Positions 25,743-35,108 of a stretch of 64,000 nucleotides of DNA are shown one piece after another; the first letter of the stretch is position 1; every line of letters starts with the position of its first letter. The stretch comes from Flavobacterium hibernum (GTDB taxonomy: Bacteria > Bacteroidota > Bacteroidia > Flavobacteriales > Flavobacteriaceae). A program made the position numbers and the translations under genes. Under the pieces are notes generated by a model. That model made no database searches. It was not told the origin of the DNA and worked only from the letters and a program-made list of their open reading frames with translations. Location: contig NZ_JPRK01000007.1 of the NCBI RefSeq assembly GCF_000832125.1, forward strand, positions 62,001-126,000, in the 5' to 3' direction.

Positions 25743-26393
25743 ATGATAAAGAAGTGGTATTTTTATGCGAGTTTGATCGTTATTATTACATTTTTAAGTG
25801 TGGGGTTTAAACCCTTTAATCGAGAAACCAAACCTTGGTTTTTAATTGAAAAAACAGATGGATCAGAATACTTATTTCCATCGCTAGAAGAGGATGATTA
25901 TCCTGAAGTAAAACAAGTAAATGTCCTATTTACTAAAAAACGCCTTATAAGTTTTAAAGAAGCAGTAGCTTTTAAAGAATCTCAAGGAAAATACCGTTTG
26001 GTAAATTCACTTGGTTATATGGGAAAATACCAATTTGGTATCCAAGCTTTAAAATCTGTTGGTGTTAGAAACAGCAAAGCCTTCTTAAAAGATCCTGCAT
26101 TACAAGAAAAAGCTTTTATTGCATTATTATCCAAAAATAAATGGATTTTACGTAATGAAATCGAGAGGTATGAAGGAAAAATGGTTGCCGGTGTTGAAAT
26201 TACCGAATCTGGTATTTTAGCAGCTGCACATCTTGGAGGAGCAGGCTCTGTAAAAAACTTCTTCAAAAATAAAGGGAACAGATATTTTAGAGATGCTTTT
26301 GGAACTTCGTTAAGAAGTTACATGAAAGCCTTTGGAGGTTATGATCTTTCTCATATTGAAGCAGATAGTAATGCGACAATACATAATATATAA
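25743..26393 (+). CDS. Lysozyme-like / transglycosylase-fold exported protein
   Basis: A 216-residue protein with an N-terminal membrane segment or signal (about residues 6-22). FKEAVAFKESQGKYRLVN then LGYMGKYQFG (residues 71-99) resembles the catalytic-Glu region of lysozyme-like lytic transglycosylases, with Glu79 as the candidate catalytic residue; AAAHLGGAGSVKNFF near 166-180 fits the same fold. It probably cuts peptidoglycan, but it lacks LysM or SPOR domains. It has its own promoter candidate and a terminator shared with the mutase gene. Confidence 0.75.
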   Translation: MIKKWYFYASLIVIITFLSVGFKPFNRETKPWFLIEKTDGSEYLFPSLEEDDYPEVKQVNVLFTKKRLISFKEAVAFKESQGKYRLVNSLGYMGKYQFGIQALKSVGVRNSKAFLKDPALQEKAFIALLSKNKWILRNEIERYEGKMVAGVEITESGILAAAHLGGAGSVKNFFKNKGNRYFRDAFGTSLRSYMKAFGGYDLSHIEADSNATIHNI

Positions 26394-26410
26394 GGAGATT
26401 TATACTTTAT

Positions 26411-26445
26411 AAAAAAGCCAGCATTATTTTAATGCTGGCTTTTTT
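26411..26445. terminator. Bidirectional terminator, lysozyme-like gene / mutB
   Basis: AAAAAAGCCAGCATT and AATGCTGGCTTTTTT form a perfect 15-bp stem with A- and T-runs, between convergent stops at 26393 and 26461. Confidence 0.9.
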
Positions 26446-26460
26446 ATTTTAGGAGGTCAT

Positions 26461-28599
26461 CTAGTCAATCAAAATTTCTAAAATTTTAATTGCTGCTTCG
26501 CTTATTTTTGTTCCGGGTCCAAAAACGGCAACTGCTCCTGCATCAAATAAAAATTGATAATCTTGCGCAGGAATTACACCTCCAACAATAACCATGATGT
26601 CTTCTCTTCCATGTTTTTTAAGTTCTTCTATTACCTGAGGAACTAATGTTTTGTGACCAGCTGCCAAAGATGAAACACCTAAAATGTGTACATCATTTTC
26701 AACGGCTTGTTTTGCTGCTTCTGCAGGAGTTTGAAAAAGTGGGCCAATGTCTACATCAAAACCAACATCGGCATAACCAGTTGCTACCACTTTTGCGCCG
26801 CGATCATGCCCGTCTTGCCCCATTTTGGCAATCATTATTCTTGGGCGTCTTCCTTCTTGTTTTGCAAAAGCATCAGCTAGCTGTTTTGCTTTTTCAAAAT
26901 TTTCGTCATTTTTTATTGCTGCACTATACACACCGCTAAAGGATTTAATTTGTGCTTTGTATCTGCCAAAAACACTTTCCAGAGCATCGCTAATTTCACC
27001 TAAAGTTGCTCTTTCTCGAGCAGCTTCAATTGCAATTTCAAGTAAGTTTCCCTGACCAGTTTTGGCACAAAGAATTAATTTTTCTAGTGACTCATTTACT
27101 TTTTCGGTATTTCTTTTTTCTTTTATCTCTATAAGACGTTCAATTTGTTGTTTACGAACCATTTGGTTGTCTACATCCAAAATATGTAACGGATCTTCTT
27201 TTTCTAATCGATATTTATTTACGCCAACAATAATATCTTGACCGCTATCTATTCGCGCTTGTTTTCTTGCGGCAGCCTCTTCAATTCTAAGTTTTGGAAT
27301 TCCAGCTTCAATCGCTTTTGTCATTCCGCCTAATTCTTCTACTTCTTCAATAAGTTTCCAGGTACTTTCTAGAATTTCGTTCGTTAAGCTTTCAACATAA
27401 TAACTGCCGGCCCACGGATCAACGGTTTTAGTAATTTTAGTTTCTTCTTGTAAAAAGATCTGCGTATTTCGTGCAATTCTTGCCGAAAAATCAGTTGGTA
27501 GAGCAATTGCTTCGTCTAATGCATTAGTATGCAAAGATTGTGTTCCGCCAAAAGCTGCCGCTGTTGCTTCAATACAAGTACGAGCCACATTATTAAAAGG
27601 ATCTTGTTCTGTTAAACTCCAACCGCTGGTTTGGCAGTGCGTTCTAAGTGCTAAAGATTTATCGCTTTTAGGATTAAATTGCTGAATTAATTTTGCCCAA
27701 ATCATTCGACCCGCTCTCATTTTGGCAATTTCCATAAAATGATTCATTCCAATTGCCCAAAAGAAAGAAAGGCGTGGAGCAAACTCATCAATGGTCATTC
27801 CTGTTGATAATCCGGTTCTAATATATTCTAAACCATCAGCCAAAGTATAGGCTAATTCAATATCAGCAGTTGCTCCGGCTTCTTGCATATGATATCCCGA
27901 AATAGAAATCGAATTGAACTTCGGCATTTTTTTGCTCGTAAATTCAAATATATCAGCAATAATTTTCATTGACGGCGTTGGTGGGTAGATATAAGTATTA
28001 CGCACCATAAACTCTTTTAAAATGTCATTTTGGATTGTGCCTGATAATTTTCCAATTGGAATACCTTGTTCTTCGGCAGCAACAATATAAAACGCCATAA
28101 TTGGTAAAACAGCACCGTTCATGGTCATAGAAACCGACATTTCATCAAGTGGAATTTGATCAAAAAGTACTTTCATATCTTCTACAGAATCGATTGCGAC
28201 TCCTGCTTTTCCTACATCACCAACAACTCTTTCGTGATCTGAATCGTAACCACGATGCGTTGGTAAATCAAACGCGATAGATAATCCTTTTTGTCCGGCA
28301 GCAAGATTTCTTCTGTAAAAAGCATTGCTTTCCTCAGCCGTTGAAAATCCCGCATATTGACGAATTGTCCACGGACGTCGTACATACATCGTAGCGTAAG
28401 GCCCACGTAAATTGGGTGCAAAACCAGCTCCGAAATCCAAAAACTCTAAGTCTTCTATATCTTTTTCAGAATAAGTTTTTTTAAGCTCAATTCCTTCAGC
28501 TGTTGTGAAGTTATGAGTTGTATGTTGTGAGTTATGCGTTTGTTCGCCTAACTCACTGCTTTTAAAATCTAACTTAATATGTCTAAGGTCTTTTCTCAT
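26461..28599 (-). CDS. mutB: Methylmalonyl-CoA mutase, large (catalytic) subunit
   Basis: A 712-residue adenosylcobalamin-dependent mutase. The TIM-barrel catalytic domain starts at [20 protein letters not shown] (about residue 52) and the C-terminal B12 domain carries [11 protein letters not shown] with the cobalt-ligand His598. It interconverts (R)-methylmalonyl-CoA and succinyl-CoA, linking propionyl-CoA metabolism to the TCA cycle. It is the last gene of a minus-strand run with mutA and a 68-residue membrane-protein gene. Odd point: residues about 18-30 ([13 protein letters not shown]) are encoded by a short AACTCACAAC-type microsatellite that looks like an in-frame insertion of intergenic repeat. 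Confidence 0.96.
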   Translation of the reverse strand: MRKDLRHIKLDFKSSELGEQTHNSQHTTHNFTTAEGIELKKTYSEKDIEDLEFLDFGAGFAPNLRGPYATMYVRRPWTIRQYAGFSTAEESNAFYRRNLAAGQKGLSIAFDLPTHRGYDSDHERVVGDVGKAGVAIDSVEDMKVLFDQIPLDEMSVSMTMNGAVLPIMAFYIVAAEEQGIPIGKLSGTIQNDILKEFMVRNTYIYPPTPSMKIIADIFEFTSKKMPKFNSISISGYHMQEAGATADIELAYTLADGLEYIRTGLSTGMTIDEFAPRLSFFWAIGMNHFMEIAKMRAGRMIWAKLIQQFNPKSDKSLALRTHCQTSGWSLTEQDPFNNVARTCIEATAAAFGGTQSLHTNALDEAIALPTDFSARIARNTQIFLQEETKITKTVDPWAGSYYVESLTNEILESTWKLIEEVEELGGMTKAIEAGIPKLRIEEAAARKQARIDSGQDIIVGVNKYRLEKEDPLHILDVDNQMVRKQQIERLIEIKEKRNTEKVNESLEKLILCAKTGQGNLLEIAIEAARERATLGEISDALESVFGRYKAQIKSFSGVYSAAIKNDENFEKAKQLADAFAKQEGRRPRIMIAKMGQDGHDRGAKVVATGYADVGFDVDIGPLFQTPAEAAKQAVENDVHILGVSSLAAGHKTLVPQVIEELKKHGREDIMVIVGGVIPAQDYQFLFDAGAVAVFGPGTKISEAAIKILEILID
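28506..28545 (-). repeat. AACTCATAACT-type microsatellite inside mutB
   Basis: On the minus strand this reads as tandem variants of AACTCATAACT/AACTCACAACAT and encodes the low-complexity residues around [10 protein letters not shown] of mutB. It resembles the short intergenic tandem repeats elsewhere in the window. Confidence 0.5.
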
Positions 28600-28611
28600 T
28601 TTATATGGATA

Positions 28612-28818
28612 CTAATGAAGATTTTTAAGGGCTTTAAGCATATTATTCATCACTATATAATATGGTAAATAATAAAACATTATTCCTAGCGCGAAGGCTG
28701 CGGTGGCTATAAAAATCTTTTTATAGTTTTTATATGTAATCCCAATCGTCAAATAAATTAAACAAGCAATTATCATAATGAGTGATAACACCCAAAAAAC
28801 AACAAAATATATTCCCAT
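28612..28818 (-). CDS. Small two-helix membrane protein between mutA and mutB
   Basis: A 68-residue protein with two predicted membrane helices (about residues 4-26 and 33-55) and a short Lys-rich tail. I do not recognise a family. Gene spacing supports a real gene: it starts 1 bp after the mutA stop and ends 12 bp before the mutB start, all on the same strand. A role in membrane attachment of, or a product linked to, the mutase is speculation. Confidence 0.7.
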   Translation of the reverse strand: MGIYFVVFWVLSLIMIIACLIYLTIGITYKNYKKIFIATAAFALGIMFYYLPYYIVMNNMLKALKNLH

Positions 28819-28819
28819 A

Positions 28820-30184
28820 TTATTCTTGCTCTAATCTTTCTTGCTCCAGTTTTTCGGCTAATCTTTTTTCTATAATGGGAGTAATTAAAGTTTTTCTAGG
28901 TTTTATTTTTACAAAAGGAAACAATTCTAAATCATGTTTCATCTTATCGTCTTTGTTTGGGTATTTATTTGTACCTAGTAAAACTTCTTTTTTGGAGTCA
29001 AATAATTCCTGCTCTTTTGCAGCACTTTCCTGAATTTTCTTTTTGATGGTTCCATCGTTCAAAAGTTTCAAGAATCCTCCATTAGCTTCAATATCTTTAA
29101 ATAAAGCTAAACTTTTTTCGGCCAATTGCATGGTTAGACTTTCTATGTAGTAACTTCCATCGGCAGGATTATCAACTTTGTCAAAATAACTTTCGTGTTT
29201 TAAAACCAATAGTTGATTCCTGGCAATTCGATCGCCAAATTCATTATCCTTATGGTACAACGAATCGTATGGCAAATTGGCAATAGCGTCTGCACCGCCC
29301 AAAATTGCCGACATGCATTCTGTCGTTGTACGAAGCATGTTTACATTGTAATCGTAAATGGTTTTATTACGTTTAGTCGGAGTTACCAAAAAATGACATT
29401 CTAAATCAGGATTATACTCCGAAGCAACTAGTTTAAAAAGCATTCGTAAAGCACGAAGTTTTGCAATTTCGAAGAAATAATTGGTTCCAACCGAAATTTG
29501 AAAAACAATTGGTTTAGTAATAGTTGATAAACGATTTAAATATTCGTTTGCATGTGCTAAACTATATGCAATTTGTTGCGTGATATTGGCACCTGCATTT
29601 TGGTACAAACCTAGATCGACACTTAGTAAAGAAAGATTTGTTGTTGCTTTTGAAATATTTTCAAGTGTTTCAAAATTATTTTTATCAGATGTTGTAAACC
29701 AATTACCTTCTCTGGCAAAATGACCAATAGGATCTATATTGCAATAAAAAAGGGCTTTTTTCTGAATCGAAATAGTGTCTAAAAGCTTTACGAAATCGAT
29801 TGAAATAAAGCTCAAATTAAAGTAAACAGTTCTATTTTCTAAAGGAAGAGTTTCTAATAATTTTTCTACGTTAGTTTTTTCATTTTCGATCGTAAAGCGC
29901 AAACTTTCGGCACCTCTTTCAATGGTATTAAGAGCACGCTGAATCGATTTGTCGATATCATGAACAAAAATATTTTGACAAATTTTGAAATTTGAAGCTT
30001 CAGTTTTTACAACGGCAGCTTTTGAGAATTCGTCTCTATGGTAAAACGGCTTTACTTGAATATCTTCTGGAGAATGCCAAATAACAGTTTCGTTATAATC
30101 GGCTCCATCTAATTCAAACTGAATTTTTTGTTTCCATTGTTTGGATGAAATCGGATTAAAATCGTCGAATAGGGTAGTTGCCAT
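28820..30184 (-). CDS. mutA: Methylmalonyl-CoA mutase, small subunit
   Basis: A 454-residue small subunit. It resembles the mutase barrel (FNPISSKQWKQKIQFELDGAD at the N-terminus; ETIE-like RNQLLVLKHESYFDKVDNPADGSYYIESLT near 340-370) but lacks a B12-binding domain with DxHxxG, as expected for the non-catalytic partner. It pairs with MutB as a heterodimer. It lies 15 bp downstream of the DivIC/FtsB-like gene, so mutase expression may depend on that promoter. Confidence 0.93.
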   Translation of the reverse strand: MATTLFDDFNPISSKQWKQKIQFELDGADYNETVIWHSPEDIQVKPFYHRDEFSKAAVVKTEASNFKICQNIFVHDIDKSIQRALNTIERGAESLRFTIENEKTNVEKLLETLPLENRTVYFNLSFISIDFVKLLDTISIQKKALFYCNIDPIGHFAREGNWFTTSDKNNFETLENISKATTNLSLLSVDLGLYQNAGANITQQIAYSLAHANEYLNRLSTITKPIVFQISVGTNYFFEIAKLRALRMLFKLVASEYNPDLECHFLVTPTKRNKTIYDYNVNMLRTTTECMSAILGGADAIANLPYDSLYHKDNEFGDRIARNQLLVLKHESYFDKVDNPADGSYYIESLTMQLAEKSLALFKDIEANGGFLKLLNDGTIKKKIQESAAKEQELFDSKKEVLLGTNKYPNKDDKMKHDLELFPFVKIKPRKTLITPIIEKRLAEKLEQERLEQE

Positions 30185-30199
30185 TGGTTGTTTTTCTGA

Positions 30200-30535
30200 T
30201 TATTCTTTAGTGTCTTGAATAGTATCTCCTTCAAATTGGATGATGTAAATATCTTCGCTGTCTTTTTTCATAAAGTACTTTTCGCGGGCATATTTTTCTA
30301 TTTGTTCAGGATTTTTAAGTTGCTTGATCTGTTCCTGATCTTTTTTTATTTCGTCCTGATAATATTTTTTATTGTCTTGTAATTCGTTAATCTGTCCGTC
30401 TAAAAAACGATGATCAAAATAGGAATAATTGTCTAAAAACATCATCCAGACAACAAAAAACAGCAAAACCCAAACATATTTGTTGCTTAGGAGTTTAAAC
30501 CATCGTTTACCTTTATATGGATTTTTTAGTTTCAT
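30200..30535 (-). CDS. Septum formation initiator family protein (DivIC/FtsB-like)
   Basis: A 111-residue bitopic protein: short basic cytoplasmic tail, one membrane helix (about residues 18-35), a coiled coil (about 46-75) and the DivIC/FtsB motif NPEQIEKYAREKYFMKKDSED. Such proteins join FtsL and FtsQ/DivIB in the divisome to activate septal peptidoglycan synthesis. The gene sits between udk and mutA on the minus strand. Assignment to FtsB versus DivIC cannot be separated by sequence alone. Confidence 0.9.
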   Translation of the reverse strand: MKLKNPYKGKRWFKLLSNKYVWVLLFFVVWMMFLDNYSYFDHRFLDGQINELQDNKKYYQDEIKKDQEQIKQLKNPEQIEKYAREKYFMKKDSEDIYIIQFEGDTIQDTKE

Positions 30536-30577
30536 TTTCTCTTTAACAGATTACTTCTTATAAATTTGATTGGTGTT

Positions 30578-30656
30578 CTAGCCCCGATAGAAGTGAAAAT
30601 ACTTTTGTGCCGTGGTTCGGCACAAAAGATTGAAACGTATAGCGGGAAATAGCTCC
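30578..30656. ncRNA. Flavo-1-like structured element, copy 1
   Basis: The element begins CTAGCCCCGATAG and ends GCGGGAAATAGCTC; a central perfect 11-bp hairpin (CTTTTGTGCCG / CGGCACAAAAG, 30602-30628) separates them. A second copy is at 63818-63897 with the same 5' block. It resembles, from memory, the Flavo-1 RNA motif of Bacteroidota; this name needs a covariance-model check. Strand is left open because both orientations fold. It occupies the udk-ftsB intergenic gap. Confidence 0.55.
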
Positions 30657-30687
30657 TAATTTCTATGGAATAAATTTACGATAAAAA

Positions 30688-31296
30688 TTATGAAATTCGT
30701 TGATTAATTACAGCACGTACCACATCAATTGCTACGGTATTGTATTTGTCATTTGGTATAATAATATCTGCAAAAGCTTTTGATGGCTCAATAAATTGCT
30801 CGTGCATAGGCTTTAAAGTATTTTGATAACGGGTTAAAACCTCGTCAATATCACGTCCGCGTTCTGAAATATCTCTTTTTAAACGACGAATTAATCTTTC
30901 GTCAGAATCTGCGTGAACATATACTTTTACATCAAAAAGGTCACGTAATTCCGGATTTGTCAAGATTAAAATTCCTTCAACAATCATTACTTTTCTTGGA
31001 TGAGTTGAAACAGTATCGTCAGTTCTGTTATGTTGTATAAAAGAATATACTGGTTGGTCAATTGTTTCGCCAGCTTTTAAAGCTTTTAAATGTTTTACCA
31101 GTAATTCGAAATCAATAGCACGAGGATGATCGAAGTTGATTAATGCTCTTTCGTCAAATGATAAATTGGTAGTTTCTTTATAGTATGAATCTTGCGAAAT
31201 TACACCAACTTCAGTGTCTGGTAATTCATTCATGATTTGGTGTACTACTGTTGTTTTTCCACTTCCTGTTCCTCCTGCAATTCCAATAATGAGCAT
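30688..31296 (-). CDS. udk: Uridine kinase
   Basis: A 202-residue P-loop kinase. Walker A is GGTGSGKTTV (about residues 8-17); the NFDHPRAIDFELL stretch (about 54-66) and VEGILIL (Walker-B-like strand, near 106) are typical of uridine kinase. It phosphorylates uridine and cytidine in pyrimidine salvage. It precedes the ftsB-like gene by about 150 bp that contain the structured element. Confidence 0.96.
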   Translation of the reverse strand: MLIIGIAGGTGSGKTTVVHQIMNELPDTEVGVISQDSYYKETTNLSFDERALINFDHPRAIDFELLVKHLKALKAGETIDQPVYSFIQHNRTDDTVSTHPRKVMIVEGILILTNPELRDLFDVKVYVHADSDERLIRRLKRDISERGRDIDEVLTRYQNTLKPMHEQFIEPSKAFADIIIPNDKYNTVAIDVVRAVINQRIS

Positions 31297-31322
31297 AAAT
31301 TTGATATTATATATTTGTTTGG

Positions 31323-31330
31323 CAAAAATA
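31323..31330 (-). promoter_or_regulatory. Candidate -7 box for udk
   Basis: CAAAAATA reads TATTTTTG on the minus strand, matching TAnnTTTG, 27 bp before the udk ATG. Confidence 0.4.
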
Positions 31331-31464
31331 ATAATTTAACTGAATTGTTTAAAAATATTAACGAATTAAACCATAAAAGTGACATAAGTAAATTTAAGCA
31401 AACATATATTTAAACAATTTATTACTTCGTTGAACTAATATTACTTATATGGTAAAAACATAAA

Positions 31465-31494
31465 AAAATCCCGAAAGTAAAACCTTCGGGATTT
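31465..31494 (-). terminator. Terminator of the SDR gene
   Basis: AAATCCCGAAAG and CTTCGGGATTT form a stem with a poly-T on the minus strand, 55 bp beyond the SDR stop. Confidence 0.8.
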
Positions 31495-31548
31495 CGTGCA
31501 ATCAGTATAGTTTTAATAAAATATTCTGAATTTAGTAAGCACTTGTAA

Positions 31549-32430
31549 TTATTTATTCTTTTTTGCTTTTATCATCATTTCTAGCTGATCCCAAAGTTCT
31601 TCAGGAATCGCTTCTAATAAATTGAATTGCCCAGCTCCTTTCAACCATTCGCCGCCATCAATTGTAATAACATCTCCATTTACATAAGCTGAAAAATCAG
31701 AAACTAAGTAAGCCGCTAAATTGGCTAATTCCTGATGATCACCTACACGTTTCAATGGTACTTTTTTTGCCATGTCAAACTTTTCAGCAAGATCGCCTGG
31801 TAATAATCTGTCCCAAGCACCTTTTGTAGGGAATGGTCCCGGAGCAATTGCGTTAGAACGAATTCCGTATTTGGCCCATTCTACAGCAAGACTTCTTGTC
31901 ATAGCCAGAACTCCTGCTTTTGCAGTTGCACTAGGCACAACATATGCAGATCCTGTCCAGGCATAAGTGGTAACAATATTTAAAATCGTTGCCGATGTTT
32001 GTTTACTGTCAATCCAGTGTTTTCCAAAAGCAAGCGTACAGTTTTTAGAACCTTTTAGTACAATATCAATAACAGTATCAAAAGCATTTGCAGATAAACG
32101 TTCTGTTGGAGAGATGAAATTTCCGGCAGCATTATTTAAAAGAACGTCAACTTTTCCGAAAGTTTTTAAAACTTCCTGAAGCATATTTTCAACTTCTTCG
32201 TAATGACGAACATCACATTGAAGTGGTAAACATTTTCCTCCAGTTTCAGTTTCAAGTTCGTTAGCAGTATTTTTAAGCTTTTCTAAATCTCTAGAAGTAA
32301 TGGCTACTTGAGCTCCTAATTCTAAGAAATATTTAGTCATTGCCTTTCCTAAACCACTTCCGCCGCCTGTAACTACAATGACTTTACCTTTTAAAGCGTC
32401 ATCTCTTAACATTTTATCTGTATAGCTCAT
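31549..32430 (-). CDS. SDR oxidoreductase, 2,4-dienoyl-CoA reductase-like
   Basis: A 293-residue short-chain dehydrogenase. The cofactor loop is TGGGSGLGKAMT (about residues 21-32) and NNAAGNF is near 108. Instead of the classical YxxxK it has PSATAKAGV, the arrangement typical of SDR-type 2,4-dienoyl-CoA reductases and trans-2-enoyl-CoA reductases; the C-terminal GGEWLKGAGQFN fits as well. It would act in degradation of unsaturated fatty acids with NADPH. It is a single gene with its own terminator. Confidence 0.85.
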   Translation of the reverse strand: MSYTDKMLRDDALKGKVIVVTGGGSGLGKAMTKYFLELGAQVAITSRDLEKLKNTANELETETGGKCLPLQCDVRHYEEVENMLQEVLKTFGKVDVLLNNAAGNFISPTERLSANAFDTVIDIVLKGSKNCTLAFGKHWIDSKQTSATILNIVTTYAWTGSAYVVPSATAKAGVLAMTRSLAVEWAKYGIRSNAIAPGPFPTKGAWDRLLPGDLAEKFDMAKKVPLKRVGDHQELANLAAYLVSDFSAYVNGDVITIDGGEWLKGAGQFNLLEAIPEELWDQLEMMIKAKKNK

Positions 32431-32505
32431 ATTTTTATTTTTTTTACAATATTAATTAAATAAATAGGATGCACGCATAATAAAGTTATAAAATTTTGAA
32501 AAACT

Positions 32506-33633
32506 TTATATATCACATAATTTTTTTGCTGCTAATTCTAATGTGAGATTGTCTTTGGCAAAGCAAAAACGTATTAATTTTTGGTCTTTATGATCTGAAT
32601 AGAAAGTAGAAATTGGTATGGCGGCAACGCCATGATCGATAATTAGTTTTTTGCAAAAAGAGACATCATCATCGTTTGAAATGTTGGTGTAGGAAGCTAC
32701 TTGAAAATAAGTTCCTTCGCAAGGTTTTAATTCAAAGCGGCTATTTTGAAGGAGTTCCTGAAAATAATCACGTTTTTCCTGATAGAATTTACCAAGCAAA
32801 TTTACATCGACAATATCTAAATATTCACTGATAGCGGCTTGCGAAATACTGTTGACGCTAAATACTAGAAATTGATGTACTTTTTTAATTTCTTTCATTA
32901 AATATTCGGGAGCAACGGTGTATCCAATTTTCCAACCTGTAATATGAAATGATTTTCCGAAAGAAGAAACCATAATGCAACGATTCAGGAGAAATTCTTT
33001 AGTATGTGCTGAAATATGTTTTTCTTCGAAAGTAATATATTCATAAACCTCGTCTGATAAAACAAGAAGATCAGGATATTTTGAAAGTAATTTTTCCAGT
33101 TGAAGAAAATCGTCTTCAGTTAAAATTTTTCCGGTTGGATTATGCGGATTGTTAATGATAATTAGTTTTGTTTTTGAGGAACAAGCTTTTTCAATTGTTT
33201 CCCAATTTGGTGTATAATCATCGTTTAAAGCTACCCGAACAGGTTTTGCATTACACAGTAAAACCGGAGATTCGTATGAATCGTAACTAGGATCCAAGAT
33301 AATCACTTCGTCGCCCGTTTTTACCAATGCCAAAATTGTTGTAAAAATTCCCTGAGTTGCGCCAGCGGTAACCAAAATTTCTGTCTCGGGAATAATGGTT
33401 CTGTTATACGAACTTTTGACCAGTTTTGCAATCTGATTCATCAAAGGCGGAAATCCAGCCATTGGTGTATATTGATGTACATTTTCTTTTGCAAGTTTTG
33501 CGACAATATCGGTCAGTCTTTCATCAACGGGAAAATTTGGAAATCCTTGCGAGAGATTAATTGCATTATATTCAGATGCCATTTTAGACATTACGGTAAA
33601 AATACTAGTGCTAACATTTGGGAGTTTACTCAT
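32506..33633 (-). CDS. Aminotransferase class I/II (methionine/kynurenine aminotransferase-like)
   Basis: A 375-residue fold-type I PLP enzyme. NLSQGFPNFP near the N-terminus, NNPHNPTGKIL (about residues 159-169), SDEVYEYI (about 192-199) and the PLP-lysine loop SSFGKSFHITGWKIGY (Lys near 228) are all present. It is closest to YbdL-type methionine aminotransferases, which also accept aromatic amino acids. Substrate preference is inferred only from general resemblance. Confidence 0.87.
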   Translation of the reverse strand: MSKLPNVSTSIFTVMSKMASEYNAINLSQGFPNFPVDERLTDIVAKLAKENVHQYTPMAGFPPLMNQIAKLVKSSYNRTIIPETEILVTAGATQGIFTTILALVKTGDEVIILDPSYDSYESPVLLCNAKPVRVALNDDYTPNWETIEKACSSKTKLIIINNPHNPTGKILTEDDFLQLEKLLSKYPDLLVLSDEVYEYITFEEKHISAHTKEFLLNRCIMVSSFGKSFHITGWKIGYTVAPEYLMKEIKKVHQFLVFSVNSISQAAISEYLDIVDVNLLGKFYQEKRDYFQELLQNSRFELKPCEGTYFQVASYTNISNDDDVSFCKKLIIDHGVAAIPISTFYSDHKDQKLIRFCFAKDNLTLELAAKKLCDI

Positions 33634-33686
33634 AATTATAATTTGCAGAAATTGTATTTATAAAAGTACTTGTTTTTTATACATAT

Positions 33687-33741
33687 AAAAAGACATTAAA
33701 AAAAAGCTTGTGTTTGTAGCTGTTTTTTAATGTCTTTTTTT
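33687..33741 (-). terminator. Terminator of the PepSY-like gene
   Basis: AAAAAGACATTAAAAAA and TTTTTTAATGTCTTTTTT form a long AT-rich stem around 16 nt, just past the stop at 33753. Confidence 0.75.
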
Positions 33742-33752
33742 TGAAATTATTT

Positions 33753-34280
33753 TTATTGGATAATTTCTCCAGTTGGTTTGACTATAATTTTGCGAACGTC
33801 ATTGTCTTTTTTGATTTTCAGATTATATTCTTTTTTTTGTATATCGCCTTCTTTTTGTGTGTAAAGAAATTTGTCTTTTACAATTGTCCATCCAGGATAA
33901 TCTTTATAAATAGAGTAAATAACTTTAGCCGGAAGTTGTACGTTTTGATAATTTTCGACAACGCTGGTTAATTTTCCATTATGGTTATAGGTTGCAGATA
34001 AGGAGCCTTGTTGGGATTCTAAGACTACTAAATAAGTGTCATAACCTTCGTAGTCTTTTCCTAAATTATAAGAAATAAACTCTTGTTGAAGTGCTCTAAC
34101 ATTTTCATCAGGATTTCTGTCAGGCAAATAAACAGAAAAATCTTTACCTGCGCTTTTGATTACAACCGCAGGTAAATCGGTCATTTTACTTTCTTTTTCT
34201 CTTGAACTGGCATCTTCACCTTGAGAAAAAGAGTTCGTTGTTAAACTAAAAAATAATAAAATAATAAGAAATGCTTTCAT
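33753..34280 (-). CDS. Exported PepSY-like hypothetical protein
   Basis: A 175-residue protein with a signal peptide (MKAFLIILLFFSLTTNSFSQ). The mature part has a repeating beta-rich layout (YNHNGKLTSVVENYQNVQLP, VIYSIYKDYPGWTIVKDKF) similar to small periplasmic PepSY-like/BLIP-fold proteins of Bacteroidota, which often occur singly and have no assigned role. It lies alone between a 372-bp upstream gap and its own terminator. Confidence 0.65.
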   Translation of the reverse strand: MKAFLIILLFFSLTTNSFSQGEDASSREKESKMTDLPAVVIKSAGKDFSVYLPDRNPDENVRALQQEFISYNLGKDYEGYDTYLVVLESQQGSLSATYNHNGKLTSVVENYQNVQLPAKVIYSIYKDYPGWTIVKDKFLYTQKEGDIQKKEYNLKIKKDNDVRKIIVKPTGEIIQ

Positions 34281-34652
34281 GATATATATATTTTAAATAT
34301 TAATTTTTTAGGTTAATCTTAATGATTTAAAAATATATGAAGGTTTCTTTTTTCTTCCCCTTTTTGATGTTGTTTTAATGGTTAAATCATTAAAGTTTAA
34401 GGCTTAACAATTATTTTTTGAATCCGATAAAAATAATTCTTTTACTCACGTATACGCGTTAAAAGTATCTTTATGTATTGTTAATTTAAAGAGCTTTGAT
34501 TTTGGTTTTTTAGGAAGAAAATATGCTGTAATTATTATAATACAAGTTTGAATAATACCTTTCTATTTTTGACACTATTGTAAAACTGCTAATGTTTAAT
34601 TTAGAGTAGTAATCTTGAGAAAGATTGATTGAGTAAAAGAGTAATCAAAATC
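34281..34652. other. Gene-free AT-rich interval
   Basis: The 372 bp between the two exported-protein genes contain no convincing reading frame, RNA or long palindrome. TATTTTTG on the plus strand near 34563 fits a -7 box but has no downstream gene. The 5' leader and promoter of the PepSY-like gene must lie here. Confidence 0.5.
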
Positions 34653-35090
34653 TTATTGTTCAACTGGTACCACAAGCGAATGTAAAGTTCTAACTTCTTT
34701 ATTGTTTTGTTTTCCTGGTTTCCATTTTGGAGATAATTTTAGAACTCTTACTAACTCATCTCCAGTGCCAAAACCAATATCTCGAAGAACTTTTACATCG
34801 CTTAATGTGCCATTTTTTTCAATGATAAAAGTAGCAAATAGTTTTCCTTGTAAAGTTGGTTTTTTGTTCGTTTTTCTATAGTTGTCGTCAATAAATTGAT
34901 GAAATTTAACTGTACCTCCAGGAAATTCCGGTTTTATTTCTAAATCTAAAGGATTATATATTTTATTATCATCAGTGTTTATAGCTTCGGTTTGCATTTT
35001 TGGAGTTTTGCAAATTTTTTTATTTTCTTTTTGAGAATATGCATTTTGGATAACAAAACTTAAAACCAGAAGTAAAAACTTTTTCATCAC
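34653..35090 (-). CDS. Exported TonB C-terminal-domain protein
   Basis: A 145-residue protein with a cleavable-looking signal (MMKKFLLLVLSFVIQNAYSQ) rather than the membrane anchor of TonB. Residues about 53-145 (PEFPGGTVKFHQFI, QGKLFATFIIEKNGTLSDVKVLRD, LSPKWKPGKQ) form a TonB_C-like domain. Being secreted without an anchor and Pro-rich spacer, it is unlikely to be a true energy transducer; many Bacteroidota encode such solitary TonB_C proteins of unknown role. It follows the RsmI-like gene by 18 bp. Confidence 0.8.
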   Translation of the reverse strand: MMKKFLLLVLSFVIQNAYSQKENKKICKTPKMQTEAINTDDNKIYNPLDLEIKPEFPGGTVKFHQFIDDNYRKTNKKPTLQGKLFATFIIEKNGTLSDVKVLRDIGFGTGDELVRVLKLSPKWKPGKQNNKEVRTLHSLVVPVEQ

Positions 35091-35108
35091 GATGATTTTA
35101 AAATTAGC

